Notes: generated by a model from the sequence alone, not told the origin. A DNA stretch of 64,000 bases from Avena insularis (GCA_023614405.1 CM042694.1:478055392-478119391); one strand, 5' to 3'; counted from the first letter of the stretch, positions 1-11,988 are shown. Numbers and translations are program-made.

Positions 1-262
1 AATGGAAGAAATATTAGATCTACTTTACTATGTGTTCTACATTTGTGAAATGTCATTTTGCATCTAACAAATGGAGCTGCATTAATATTGACTAATAAGA
101 TAATCATCCATATGGACTTGGTTGAGGTACCTAGTGCCAGTTCCCTAACACCCTGATTTGTCATCATTGTTCATGTGGGAGAACCTTAGACTATGTAACC
201 TATACGAGCCTCTCTTGATTCCACCCAACGTGGCAAGATTAGTTGGATACTTCTTTGTATGG
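1..262. other. Unassigned left flank
   Basis: AT-rich sequence with no ORF, no splice structure and no LTR end that I recognise. It is the left flank of the insertion at 268-6745, so it should continue at 6751. That stretch also gives no recognisable family. Confidence 0.5.
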
Positions 263-267
263 TCGGT

Positions 268-1635
268 TGATACGTCGTAAACGTATCTATAATTTTTGAT
301 GTTCCATGCTTGTTTAGTATCTACTTTATTATGTTTTGTTCACACTTTGAGGTATTTTTATACATTTTCTGGAACTAACCTATTAACAAGATGTTGCAGT
401 GCCAGTTGCCTATTTTCTGCTGTTTTTGGTTTCAGAAAACCTAGAAAAGACATATTCTCGGAATTGGACGAAACGAAAGCCAAACCTCCTATTTTTCCCG
501 ACACGAAGACGAAGTCCAAAGGAGAGACGGAGGAGGGCCAGAGGCTAGCCACACCACCTGGTGGAGAGGGCCAGGCCAGGTCGCGCCAGGGGGTGGTGTG
601 GGCCCCTCAGGCCTCCACCGACCTTGCCTCTTCGCCTATAAAAGCCTCCCGGGACGAAAACCCTAAGTACCAGATCACAAATCCATGAAAAGTTCCACAA
701 CGCCGCCGCCACCGAAGAGGAGATTCGGGGGACAGAAGTCTCTGTTCCGACACCCTGTCGGGATGGGGAAGTGCCCTCAGATCCATCTCCATCGACTCCA
801 CCGCCATCTCCATCGCCGTTGCTGACTCCCATGATGAGGAGGGAGTAGTTCTCTCTCGAGGATAAGGGCTCTACCGGTAGCTATGTGTTCATCTCTCTCT
901 CTATGCATGATCTCATTGAGATTGTGAGCTTTGTAATCTATAGATCTATTCTGCTACTCAAGTGCTTTAATGAATTTCTGCTTATCCCCACATGTGTGAA
1001 GTTGACAGTGTGCACACCGTGTGGCACTTTGGCTAAGGTTACATAAATACTTATCATGAGTATAATTTGAGTTGGATGTCTCTATGAGATTGTGGTGTTT
1101 GTTGGAACCATCTAGTGCTCAAGGTGATAGTGAGGGGTTATCTAGACGGGGACTGCAAACTTTAAGGTGTGTTGTTATAGCCCTACATCGTCCAACCGGA
1201 GAGTAGTTTAGGGTAGCATCATGAAGAGACGATATTTATATCAGAGTGTTCACTAGTGAAAGTATGATCCCTAGGCCTTGTTTCTAAGCATTGAAACACC
1301 ATTTACAATCAGGTGTGTTACATGTTTGCTTGCTGTCACTCTTATTTCAGATTTCAATTACCACTTATAATCATCCATATTACTTGTATTTCATAATCTC
1401 TTCGCCGAACTAGTGCACCTATACACCTAACAAGTGTATTGGGTGTGTTGGGGACACAAGAGACTTCTTATATCTTCATTGCAGGGTTGCTTGAGAGGGA
1501 TACCTTTGACCACTTCCTCCCCGAGTTCGATAAACCTTGGGTGATCCACTTAAGGGAAACTTGCTATTGTTCTACAGACCTCTGCACTTGGAGGCCCAAC
1601 ACTGTCTACAAGAATAGAAGTGCGCGTAGACATCA
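268..1635 (+). repeat. 5' LTR of the non-autonomous element
   Basis: Direct repeat of 5384-6745 with TG...CA ends. It contains a TATA-like box at 637-644. A G/C-rich 5' leader follows the box (about 650-840), and the last 30 bases lead straight to the primer site. Confidence 0.92.
637..644 (+). promoter_or_regulatory. LTR TATA box
   Basis: TATAAAAG follows a G/C-rich stretch inside the 5' LTR and is conserved at 5753-5760 in the 3' LTR. It is the likely core promoter, with transcription starting about 30 bases downstream. Confidence 0.6.
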
Positions 1636-1645
1636 AGCTATGTTC

Positions 1646-1662
1646 TGGCGCCGTTGCCAGGG
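1646..1662 (+). other. Primer-binding site, tRNA-Asp type
   Basis: TGGCGCCGTTGCCAGGG lies 10 bases after the LTR end. It is complementary to the 3' end of plant tRNA-Asp with one mismatch (A where G is expected). This is the usual primer in Athila-like and related grass Gypsy families. Confidence 0.8.
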
Positions 1663-1808
1663 AGGTAAGGTAAAAGGTACTCACATCTTCTGGCTACTAA
1701 GCTATCTTCTAGTACTGTTGCTGGTGTGTGAGTGCTCGAAGTTATTTCCTTTAGATTCTGCAATTATATCTTTTTGTTTCTTGTTTTTATTTTCACTAGT
1801 TAGGCTTA

Positions 1809-2600
1809 ATGGAAAACAACAATAAAATTAGAGATCTTTATAGTATTTATCTTGAGTTAGGACATGAAGTGTTTGAACGGAAAATTAAAAAACCTATGGA
1901 ACTTTATTTGCATGCTAATAGAAATGTTATTAGTATGAATTCTTTGAACACCATTATTTCTAATGCTATGGAAAAGTCTAAGCTTGGGGAAGCTGGTTTT
2001 GATGAGCATGATATTTTTAGTCCCCCAAGCACGAAGGAGAAAATTTACTTTGATGATACTATACCTCCGATATATGATGATTACAATGATGAGTATTATA
2101 TTTTCAGTCCACCTACTATTGAGGAGAAAATTAATTATGATTACAATATGCCTCCTATATTTGATGATTATGGTGATGAGAATAATAATTATAGCTATTT
2201 TGTTGAATTTGCTCCTACTACAATTAATAAGAATGACTATGTTTATGTGGATAGTATTAATTCTTTTATGCATGTGGCTCATGATAAGAATGTTTTATGT
2301 GATAGTTATATTGTTAATTTTATTCATGATGCTATTGAAAGTTATTATGGGAGAGGGAAACATGGTTTTATGTATCTCAACAATATTAAGTTTCCCCTCT
2401 TTATGTTGAAAGTTTTGAAGTTGCACTTGTTTTGCTTTCCTATGCTTGTTGCTTTGTGCTTTCATGACTTGTTTCTTTACAAGATTATTTTTCATAGGAA
2501 GTGGGTTAGACTTAAATGTGTTTTATATTTGCTTCTTGATGCTCTCTTTTACTTCAATTCATATTTCTTATGTGAGCATCATCGAAATTATCATGCCTAG
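1809..2600 (+). CDS. Single ORF of the pol-less element, unknown function
   Basis: A 263-residue ORF starts 146 bases after the primer site and is the only long frame in the element. It shows no gag zinc knuckle, protease or RT motif. Residues 69-95 and 98-124 are an imperfect tandem repeat, each opening with IFSPP and closing with a D/Y-rich PPI(Y/F)DDY(N/G)DE motif. The N-terminal half is highly acidic and asparagine-rich. The C-terminal part (about 205-255) is strongly hydrophobic and could form two membrane segments. I recall similar ORFs in other Triticeae elements of this kind, but no function is known to me. The frame is intact despite about 6% LTR divergence. It could be a gag-derived remnant or an accessory protein. 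Confidence 0.6.
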   Translation: MENNNKIRDLYSIYLELGHEVFERKIKKPMELYLHANRNVISMNSLNTIISNAMEKSKLGEAGFDEHDIFSPPSTKEKIYFDDTIPPIYDDYNDEYYIFSPPTIEEKINYDYNMPPIFDDYGDENNNYSYFVEFAPTTINKNDYVYVDSINSFMHVAHDKNVLCDSYIVNFIHDAIESYYGRGKHGFMYLNNIKFPLFMLKVLKLHLFCFPMLVALCFHDLFLYKIIFHRKWVRLKCVLYLLLDALFYFNSYFLCEHHRNYHA

Positions 2601-5369
2601 CTCAAAGGCGTTAAAGAAAAACACTTATTGGGAGATAACCCAAATTTTTAGTCAGTAAGTTTTTCTTTTGTTGAGTCTTGGAAGTTATTGCTTCGGTAAT
2701 AAACTCTCCTTATCTTTTTTGTGTGGTTTTTATGCCAAAATAACCTCTAATGAGAGAGAAATAAGACTTGGGAAAGTTGTTGTCCCGAAACAGATTTTTG
2801 TGCTTCGCTGTAAAAATTCATGAAAAATCTATGTACGTCGGATTGAGCTATAATGTTATGTGCTTATGCCCCAGGTTTTTATATAACTTTCGTTAGTTTT
2901 GGACTTTTCGATTTGAGCAACAGAAGATTTTCGAAAAAATCGGTCTTTACCTGCTAGTCTATTTTGACAGATTTCTGCCATTATTTGCATTTTCCTCTTA
3001 ATCTCTTTCTCTTTGATCACTTGAGCTTTTAGAAGGAATTTATACAGTAGCTTGTGTTTTAATATAAGTTTTACTTGTGTTGAAACTAAACCCAAAAACT
3101 TATTATCTTGAATACACTAATGTTGCTAATCAAGATTGTGTGAAGTTTTGTATGAAAGAAATTTTCAAGTGTAGGGAAGAATAATGTGATGAGATGATGT
3201 ATGGACAAAAGCTCAAGCTTGGGGATGCCACCTGTGTCACCCCAATAAATATTCAAGAGGTGCAAGTGTCAAAGCTTGGGGATGCCCAAGGCATCCCCTT
3301 CTTCGTCAATAAAAATCTCAGGTTTTTCTTCCAAACACTTCATTTTTATTATTTCATGCACAATTGTGTTATTCTTGGAGCGTCTTTGTTTTTGTTTTTA
3401 GTTTTCTTTAGTTTAGTTTGCTTAAATAAGTTGGTTCGATCCCAACACACTTCTTTTGGAGAGAGAGACACCCCGTTATTCATTGCCTAGAACACTTTAG
3501 TTTTCACTCTTATTGTTCTGTGAGTTTTCTACTTTGGTAGCACTGTGTTTAGCTTTAGTTTTCGATTGGTTTTGGAAAAGAGTAGGAAATTTCATACTTA
3601 TAGTGGCACAAAAGGAGTCCTCTTTCAACTGTGGCCTAGAATTTATCATGTCATGTTTGATATTGCTTTGAATTTATGCTTAGTGATTATTGCAGTAGCA
3701 TGACTTGTTCCAAACAATTGAGATTGCTTAATGTGCCTTGAAAGAATCATGCGTTGTTTTAGCATACAAAAGCATAATATTGTGGTATTCTCTTTTGATG
3801 CTTTATTTGGGTTGACTCGGCGCATGCTCACACCATGTTAATACTATACCAAGTCACCATAGCCTCTATGATCATTTAGTTTTCGACTTCTAATATCACT
3901 TTATGCTTTAATTAATAATGTTTTGTCGCTTTGCATGATTATGGCCATTATTTCTCTCTTAGTGGGTCGCTCCCAGTATTTTTCTAGCCTCCACATGTAC
4001 CAAGTATGAGTTCCACTCATGCATCCAACTCCAAATAAAACCAAGTTATTCCAAAGAGTCCACCATACCTACCTATTAGCATTATTGCTAATTCCAAGTA
4101 TATTCATGTTTTTATCTACCTTCCAAATTAAACTTGTTATGTGAAAATTAGTGATTAAAGCTCTCACGAACTTGATGGCACACTTTACTTTCTTGCATTT
4201 AATAAACTTGAACCATTGTGCCCATCTATGTTGCGTATATGCTTGCGTTTTGTAAGTTGTGAATTAGCAGAACCATGTTACCATGGGGAACGCTTTCAAC
4301 ATTGCACTTTATTTAGTTGATATCATGTTCTTTTGCTTATGGATCCCGGCAGCGTGAAATGAAAGGGGAGCTTGTAAGGCTCATGGAGTTTGTATATGTG
4401 TTTGAGAAACGCCTGGGCGGCTAGTCTAAGCCATGCCTAATGATGGTGGAAATGTGCAGCATAACCATAGTGAGCAATTTGTGAAGCATCCAAAAAAAGG
4501 GAAAACCCTATGCAAATAGCATACAAAAAGATCGCTGAGATGCTCATTGTCTGCTTGCCTTGTCATTTTGATATGGGAAAGCTTCTATATGATCGGGCAA
4601 GGGGTACCCCGTTGGCGGTTCTCTATGATACACATGCACTTACAATGACAAGAACTTACTTGTGACTAAAGTTAAGTAGCATGAGGAACGGTACTCGTAA
4701 GCAAGGGGCATGAGATTTTCAGCGTATAACTTGTCAAGCATGTCCTCATATTTGTTCACTTTAACCTTAATCACCTAAAGATGCTGATGATAGGGGCAAT
4801 GAGAGCTGAAAGCTAATAAGTACCATAATTTTTGGAAGCTCTTTATGAGACTTGAATCCCTTCTTCCTTCTATGAAGGGCCTTTCTTTTACTTTTATGTT
4901 GAGTCTTCATCTTCTATTTTTATGCACCTATTGAGAGAGCATAGTGGTCATTCTTAGTTTAATGTGCACTGTCCCAAATCTTGTTGATTGATTCGTAACT
5001 TTAATATTGCTTGTTCTTAAACTATTTGTATCTAGTCACCCTTATGAACTTTGAAGGTGTCCTATGCATTTATGTTTTGCTACACTATGAGGGACAAGTT
5101 GAATACCATTCTCATTATGTTTTCTATATGTGAAACAAACAAACGTCTTTCAAAGCATTGTTATTCATGTATCTTTTGTTTGTACCTTTTCATGTTACAA
5201 CATAGTTGCTATGTATTATTGTTAGAACTATATCTTTCATGCTATGTTAAAGTACTATGATACCAGCTATCAATGTTTTACAAATACCTTGATCAAGATT
5301 ATGATGGTGCATGTCACCTCAAAAATTATTCTTTTTTATCACTTACCTACTCGAGGACGACCAGGAGTT
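2601..5369 (+). other. Non-coding internal region of the element
   Basis: AT-rich sequence with only short random frames and no RT, integrase or protease signature on either strand. It holds two extra copies of the 13-base PPT-like motif found at its right end (3215-3227 and 3272-3284). Confidence 0.7.
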
Positions 5370-5383
5370 AAGCTTGGGGATGT
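5370..5383 (+). other. Polypurine tract of the element
   Basis: AAGCTTGGGGATG followed by T directly precedes the 3' LTR. This is the expected plus-strand priming site, although it is purine-poor for a PPT. Confidence 0.65.
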
Positions 5384-6745
5384 TGATATGTCGTAAACGT
5401 ATCTATAATTTTTGATGTTCCATGCTTGTTTAGTATCTACTTTCTTATGTTTTGTTCACACTTTGAGGTATTTTTATACATTTTCTAGAACTAACCTATT
5501 GACAAGATGCCCTAGTGCCAGTTGCCTATTTTCTGCTGTTTTTGGTTTCAGAAAAGCTAGAAAAGACATATTCTCGGAATTGGACGAAACGAAAGCCAAA
5601 CCTCCTATTTTTTTCGACATGAAGACAGAGTCCAAAGCAGAGATGAAGGAGGGACAGGGGCTGGCCACACCACTTGGTGGCGCGGGGCAGGCCAGGTCGT
5701 GCCAGGGAGTGGTGTGGGCCCCTCAGGCCTCCATCGACCTTGCCTCTTTGCCTATAAAAGCCTCCCGGGACGAAAACCCTAAGTACCAGATCAGAAATCC
5801 ACGAAAAGTTCCACAGCACCGCCGCCACCGAAGATGAGATTCGAGGGACAGAAGTCTCTGTTCCGGCACCCTGCCGGGATGGGGAAGTGCCCCCGGATCC
5901 ATCTCCATCGACTCCACTGCCATCTCCATCGCTGTTGCTGACTCCCATGATGAGGAGGGAGTAGTTCTCTCTCGAGGCTAAGGGCTCTACCGGTAGCTAT
6001 GTGTTCATCTCTCTGTATGCATGATCTCATTGAGATCGTGAGCTTTGTAATCTATAGATCTATTATGCTACTCAAGTGCTTTCATGAATCTCTTCTTATC
6101 CCCACATGTGTGAAGTTTACAGTGTGCACACCGTGTGGCACTTTGGCTAAGGTTACATAAATACTTATCATGAGTATAATTTGAGTTGGATGTCTCTATC
6201 AGATTGTGGTGTTTGTTGGAACCATCTAGTGCTCAAGGTGATATTGAGGGGTTATCTAGATGGGGAATGCGAACTTTAAGGTGTGCTGTTATAGCCCTAC
6301 ATCGACTGGAGAGTAGTTCAGGGTAGCATCATGAAGATAAGATATTTATATGAGAGTGTCCACTAGTGAAAGTATGATCCCTAGGCCTTGTTTCTAAGCA
6401 TTGAAACATCATTTACAATCACTTCTATTACATGTTTGCTTGATGCCACTCTTATTTCAGATTGCAATTACCACTTATAATCATCCATATTACTTGTATT
6501 TCACTATCTCTTCGCCGAACTAGTGCACCTATACACCTGAAAAGTGTATTGGGTGTGTTGGGGACACAAGAGACTTCTTATATCTTGATTGCAGGGTTGC
6601 TTGAGAGGGATACCTTTGACCACTTCCTCCCTGAGTTCGATAAACCTAGGGTGATCCACTTAAGGGAAACTTGCTTTTGTTCTACAAAACTCTGCACTTG
6701 GAGGCCCAACACTGTCTACAATAATAGAAGCGTGCGTAGACATCA
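5384..6745 (+). repeat. 3' LTR of the non-autonomous element
   Basis: Direct repeat of 268-1635 with the same termini. It has a TATA box at 5753-5760 and is followed by TCAGT, the likely second copy of the target duplication. Confidence 0.92.
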
Positions 6746-6750
6746 TCAGT

Positions 6751-7097
6751 ATATCTTGTGAAGGTTCTAGAGTTAGGCATGTTTTGCCAGGGAAAGCCGT
6801 GTCGGATTCACTTCGACATAGGACAATCCGTAGGATCAGGTCGGTGGCTAGAGAGAGTACCTCGGCAGCATGAACGGTCATGTAAGTGTATCTTTCTTTC
6901 GTATGACTCGTGGTTCGCGACTAAGAGACACGACCAAGTATAGGGCACTTTGGTGGATGGTACTAGCAGTCGCTACAATTGGTCAAATCTAGTCTAGCCT
7001 TGTTCCTAGGATATGGAACATGTTTGAATCGAGTCACACTTTGAGTTTAATCATGTAGAGTATGGAAACATCACTAAGTTAGAGCATGATAGAGTTA
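6751..7097. other. Unassigned sequence
   Basis: This stretch should be continuous with 1-262 once the element is removed. It has no coding or terminal-repeat signal that I can support. It ends at the Athila-like gag fragment. Confidence 0.4.
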
Positions 7098-7532
7098 TCA
7101 CCCAGCTACATGGCTAGAGGCTAGTGAGCCTAGTTGTGTTGTGTGAGATTGTGCAGAGATGAGAATACGCGTTTTGACCGCATGATCTTGTATGTGGGAA
7201 ACAAGAATACTCGTTTCGTCTTTGTTCTTCGTAGGACATTCAATGTACCAAGAACGAGCTTCATCAATAAGAGTTTGGCAAAAGAGAGTTGATTTAACCT
7301 CATCCTCAGTAAAGATATTATAGAGAAAAGTCCCAAAAGTTTCTTCAAAGAACTCCACATGCTCATATGGATCCTCTGTACCATCCCCTCCAAACTTTTT
7401 AGCATGCAAAATATCCAGTAGCATGGGGTTAATGTCATACCCATCTGGTTTGTTGTATTTTAAATAAGCATCCATGGGTGGACCAGAATTCTTTACAACT
7501 TTGAGTTAAATGATATGTCGGTACTTGCCCAT
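7098..7532 (-). pseudogene. Gag N-terminal fragment, Athila-like Gypsy
   Basis: The minus strand reads from an ATG at 7532, with an early stop, into a 125-residue open stretch. It contains DPYEHVEFFEETFG and LFCQTLIDEARSWY, the pattern of the retrotransposon Gag core. It aligns with the gag at 26519-27050, where the matching segments are EDPYTHLMHF and KLFGQSLINTTLAWY. Only the N-terminal part is present and the frame is lost near 7150. The spacing from the primer-site remnant matches that in the larger Athila-like copy. It is a decayed fragment. Confidence 0.7.
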
Positions 7533-7621
7533 GGTGTTTACTTGAAACTAGTAAACAAGTTTAGTAAAACATTCAATACAATTATTAACTAAGAACAAAT
7601 ACCAAAATGCTTAGCTCCCCG

Positions 7622-7638
7622 ACAACGGGTGCCAGAAA
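7622..7638 (-). other. Degenerate tRNA-Asp primer site of the Athila-like fragment
   Basis: On the minus strand this reads TGGCACCCGTTGTCGGG, a mutated version of the TGGCGCCGTTGCCGGGG type. It sits between the LTR remnant and gag, in the same place as at 27135-27151. Confidence 0.6.
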
Positions 7639-7650
7639 ATAGCTTGATTG

Positions 7651-8033
7651 TTGCAAGTGCACAAATCGATTGTAGCTAGTTTCAAAATAAGAGTATCGAA
7701 CCCATAGAGAGCTATTTGGTTAAGGTCTTTATGTCGCTCGTCACTATCTACCAAAGGATAATTGTAAGAAGCCTTTGGTCTCAAGTAAAGGGTGTTTGAA
7801 ATGTTTTTGTGTTTGTATGCAAGAAAGTAACAACATCAAGTAAAGTAAATAAGTAACAAAAGCGTTGGAAATAGTGTTGGAACTCAATAAGACCAAAATG
7901 TTCTTGGGGATGTAGGATACACCACTAGCATATGAGAATTATCCATGATTAGGATAATCTATGTCTTTCATCACGATATGTGTGGAGATAGATCCATAAT
8001 AAGATGTTCACTACAAAGTCTCGTGAGCAGCTG
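7651..8033 (-). repeat. Truncated LTR of the Athila-like fragment (part 1)
   Basis: Homologous to 27162-27540. The LTR continues at 21586-21631 on the other side of element 1 and then stops matching. Only about 430 bp of LTR therefore remain, and the remnant is broken by the insertion at the AGCTG target site (8029-8033). Confidence 0.75.
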
Positions 8034-11000
8034 TGTAACACCCCAAAAATATTAATCAAGATTATCAAGTTCTAATCACCCAAGTTTAGGGTTAACAAAA
8101 ACTTTTATTATTAAATCTAATATGAGTGTATGTGTGAATTTCATTAGTATATGAATGAGTGCAATTGCCTTGTTTGATTGCTACAAATGATAAGGAATGG
8201 CTTAAATATGAATACTACATCATCTAGGCCAATTACAAACAAAATAAAAAGGAAATAAAATCAAATATGAATCATATGATCAAATGGTCATTTTGACCAA
8301 AATTAACCACTAGGCCACTTTGAGTGTTCCTAGTAAAGAATTTCTAATAGAAACATTTCCAATTATTTTCACCCCTTGCTATACCAAGTAAAAGTGAACC
8401 CAATCCCACTTTAAAAACCAACAAAAACTATTTCCAAATCTATTTAAATGAGAATTCAAAATGGAATCAAGTTCATATGCATAGATCACCATTTTTCAAA
8501 AACCACTCAAATCCATTCACCTTGACTTTTCCCAGCAACCATAGACACTCAACCATGTGACAAACACACTCACCAAGTTTCATTCAAAAGTTCAAATCTT
8601 AATTTCATGCGTCCATTTGATCGAGCACCTTGCAGACACAGAAAACACTTGCCTAACTTCCACTATTTTGAGCAGTGATCACTCACCCATTTGTCCCCTC
8701 TTCACTCCCCTGGTGTCCCCCAACACCCAGTGGCCGAGACACGCCTCCCTTTGTCGCGTTTGCCAAGCTGTGCGCCGGCTTCGCCCGACCAAGAAAAACT
8801 CGCCACAGCCCATGCTGCCCTCGTCCATGATGTTCAGGAGACAGGCCACCGTCCACCGCCACCCTCTGTCCACCCCTCGACCGCAGGCAAGCCGTGGACC
8901 ACCCGAAAACCACCGCGCCCATTTCTCTGCTGCCATGCTGAGAGCACGCTAGAGCGTCGCAGCCGACCAGCGCACACACGCCGCCCCTCGCCCTCTCCAC
9001 GTGTGCCTGCACTCGCCGTGACCCTAGCTACCCCCAGACATGCTCGTTAGCCGCCGCATGGACCATAGCCACTGTGCTCCGTCTCGAACGTCGCCACTTC
9101 CATGCAGAGCACCGATCATTCCCGACCACTCTCGACCGCCCCTTGCCACACCATGAAGTGTGTGTCAACCGCCCTGAAGCACCGCGTCTAACCCTACCCT
9201 CAGCCATGCCGCAGCCCCCTATATCAACGTCGCCGATGAGCCCGAGCCATCCCTGTCTTTCCACATCGCCAGTGTATAAATAGAGGCCACCCCGCCTCAA
9301 TTCACCACACCATCTCACTCCCCACTCCTCACAGAACCTCCCACACCTCTCCCGGGAGCAAGGCGAGCACCAGCCCACCGGAATTTAGCTGGAGTCCGCC
9401 GCTACAATGAAGGAAGGGTGCCGTTGATTGGAGCCGCCCCAGGAACCGCCGCGACCACCATTTGAACCGCCGTCGTCTACAACGTTGTTCGCCCCCATCG
9501 CCAAGTCTAGCTGGAGCCCTGGTGAGCCCCCACGTACCCCCACCGTCGCGTTAGGGTTCGTTCCTTAGCGGAGCTATTCGCCGGAGACGACGAACCACGG
9601 TCGTAGATTCTAGTATAATCGCACGACCCAGATTGAATCTTACCGTTTCAGGTTAAATGAGCCACTAACTAGTGGGACCCCTGTCACATCATTGCGCCGG
9701 CTAATCAATTGGGCTGGCCGTTTTCCCGCGCAGAGCCCAGTGATTCAAATAAGCTTTTTCCATTTTAATTAAAACTAGATTTTGTTAGTAGCTTTAAAAA
9801 TCAATTAAAAGCGATTCACCAAACCAAATTGCATTATTCCAATTTTGTTAGAAAGGTATTCAAATTATCTATCCAAGCCCGTTAGATTCAAACCATTCGG
9901 AGTTAGAGATCACCTATAGTAAAAATAACAAGACAGAGACTTTTCCACCTTCAAACATTTTTCAAAAATCAACCATACATGCTTTTGAGTTGATTCAAAC
10001 TCTCAAAAATCACTTTTGACAATATCTATCTGAATATGTAAAAATATTTAAGTTTACATGCAGTGATCTTGGACTAGTATTAAAAGAATGATATATAGGC
10101 ATTTCTAGTCACTTTAATTTGATTAAATAGTAATTTTAAACTTTATAAAATGTGACCACCACTTTAAATCACATTCCCAAGTATTAGAATATGTGGTTAT
10201 GACATGTGTCAACATGATCCCATATTTTAATTGGAGAATATTAAATCTTAAGTATTTTTCAATGAGTAGAAATTACTTTTCCAAAATAAGACAAATAAGA
10301 CTAGGTCTTTATGTCATGCGATGATTGTGATGATGCTAGACCATCTAGTGTGAGCCTTTGTGTGCTAAATAGAAGTAGTTAAGTATTGTTTGGTGATTCT
10401 GTACCTCGTATTAATTTATAGACGATAGTACCAACCCGGGATACGAGGAGGAGGAGTACTACGAAGAAGAAGAGAACTTCAACCACTACACTACTCAAGG
10501 CAAGCCATCACTATGCAAGCTAACACTTGCAAGCCAGAACTATGCAATCTACCTTTGCAAGATAACCTTTGCAAGATGCATTAGGCCTGCTTTGGTTTTG
10601 CAACCTTGATTATACCAATCCCAAGTTTTACTTACAAGCTTTATTCTTTTACTTGTTACCAACGTTCTTTACCTTTAGTTAGTAATTTGTGAGTATTGGA
10701 AAACTATGATAGATACCATAAAGAGTATAAAACTAGGCCTAGCTAGTTATACTTGGATGTCATCAAAAGGCATAAAACTAGATTTGGATAGTTACACTGG
10801 ATTAGCACCCCTCATTAGTGAATACCCTCAACTTTAGTGGCTAGTGCTAAGCATAAAAGTTGATCACTTTAGATGGGAATACTTGGTGAAAATGATTATG
10901 AAAACCTTGGAATGATGATTCATTCTATTGAAATGTTTTGACTGTGTTGTGGACACAAAATGATTTGATGATGAAAATGTTGAGGCATGAGCCTTAGCCC

Positions 11001-11985
11001 GTTATAAAAACTGATGGTTGGGTTCAAATGCGATACCTTCCAATTTTACCGTACAACCACAATACCTGAATTGGGTAGGGCTTAACTAGAAGTTTATATG
11101 CCTTAGTATGGGTTCCCTCGTGGAAAGAGGTTGAGCTGAGGCTACCTCGTGATTGTGAATGTCCACCTATGCATAGTGCCCAGGATGGTAGATGGCCATG
11201 GCTGGGAGGCCAAGCTCATAGGGGAGGTGCCTATACTAGAGTGTGTAATTGAAAGGTTAGGATTGATTATCTACATACCAAGTATGATGATTCAGGGTTA
11301 TCTCTGACGGATGTATCAAATTTTGTGGTGAAAGTGTACCACCTCTTCAGAATGTCAAACTACTCGAATAGCCGCGTCCGCGGTCATGGACAGTTGGAGT
11401 GGCCATACTGTTCCATTGTCAGATGTTTTCAAAATGACTTGTGAATTGAACTGTGACCTTGACTTGACCACAACAGGATTGTGGATATGAAAACTAGTTT
11501 CCCACCTAGGTGATGTAGAAAATTTAATTAGTTTTCTTTACTTCTAAACTTAGTATGAAATAAACCTGGCTTTTTGCAAATAAACCTAAAACTAAGATTC
11601 CTACTAGAACTACCTTACTTGTTAGTGATAGTTTGCGAGTACTTAAAGAGTACTCATGGCTTTGTCCCTGGCTATTCTCGTGGCCAGACTATGAGGAGGA
11701 CTACCAGGAAGATGGACAGCAGGAGGTCTACGATAACTAGGATCATCTCCCATCATCAGCATTGCCTGTGACTCAGAAGATGGATCCCCTAGTATGTTTA
11801 CTTTCCGCTGCTTTGATTGTATTAAGACTAGATCATGAGATCCTTTATTTGTAATACCTTTATTATGATTTGTAATGGATGATGTACTGTGGTACTACTT
11901 CTGTTATATCACGCAAAAATGGTAATCCTGGGATTGCAATGTATGGCATAACAGGCATCTGGGATTAAAAATCCGGGTGTTGACA
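8034..11985 (+). repeat. 5' LTR of element 1
   Basis: 3,952 bp, repeated at 17817-21580. The R/leader part (about 9280-9550) is C-rich. Over about 355 aligned bases (from 10961 against 20559) I count roughly 13 differences, about 4%. Segment 9432-9652 is missing from the 3' LTR. Predicted frames inside it, such as 8557-8952, recur in the 3' LTR and are not genes. Confidence 0.95.
9275..9283 (+). promoter_or_regulatory. LTR TATA box of element 1
   Basis: TATAAATAG lies about 1.24 kb into the LTR. The 3' LTR has CATAAATAG at the same place (19072-19080), so its copy of the box is damaged. The matching boxes in element 2 are at 45124-45132 and 54769-54777. Confidence 0.65.
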
Positions 11986-11988
11986 AGT

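Larger units (their letters stand above)
268..6745 (+). mobile_element. Non-autonomous LTR retrotransposon lacking gag-pol
   Basis: The element has two near-equal LTRs (1,368 and 1,362 bp) that begin TGATAYGTCG and end GTAGACATCA. A tRNA-Asp-type primer site follows the left LTR and a purine-rich tract precedes the right one. Five-base flanks TCGGT (263-267) and TCAGT (6746-6750) look like a target duplication with one change. The 3.75-kb internal region holds a single ORF (1809-2600) and no protease, RT, RNase H or integrase, so it must have relied on enzymes from another element. The LTR and internal sequence resemble Sabrina/WHAM-type Triticeae Gypsy families as I remember them, but I cannot assign a name. 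About 18 differences in the first 280 aligned LTR bases indicate an old insertion. Confidence 0.9.

Noticed and set aside
2856..3095. Minus-strand 79-residue frame in the non-autonomous element
   Set aside because: Low-complexity lysine/isoleucine output from AT-rich non-coding DNA, with no support on either side.
8557..9378. Several long overlapping frames on both strands, repeated near 18340-18961
   Set aside because: They lie in the GC-rich part of the element 1 LTR and recur in both LTRs with changed frames. They show no domain and no selection-like pattern, so they reflect composition.
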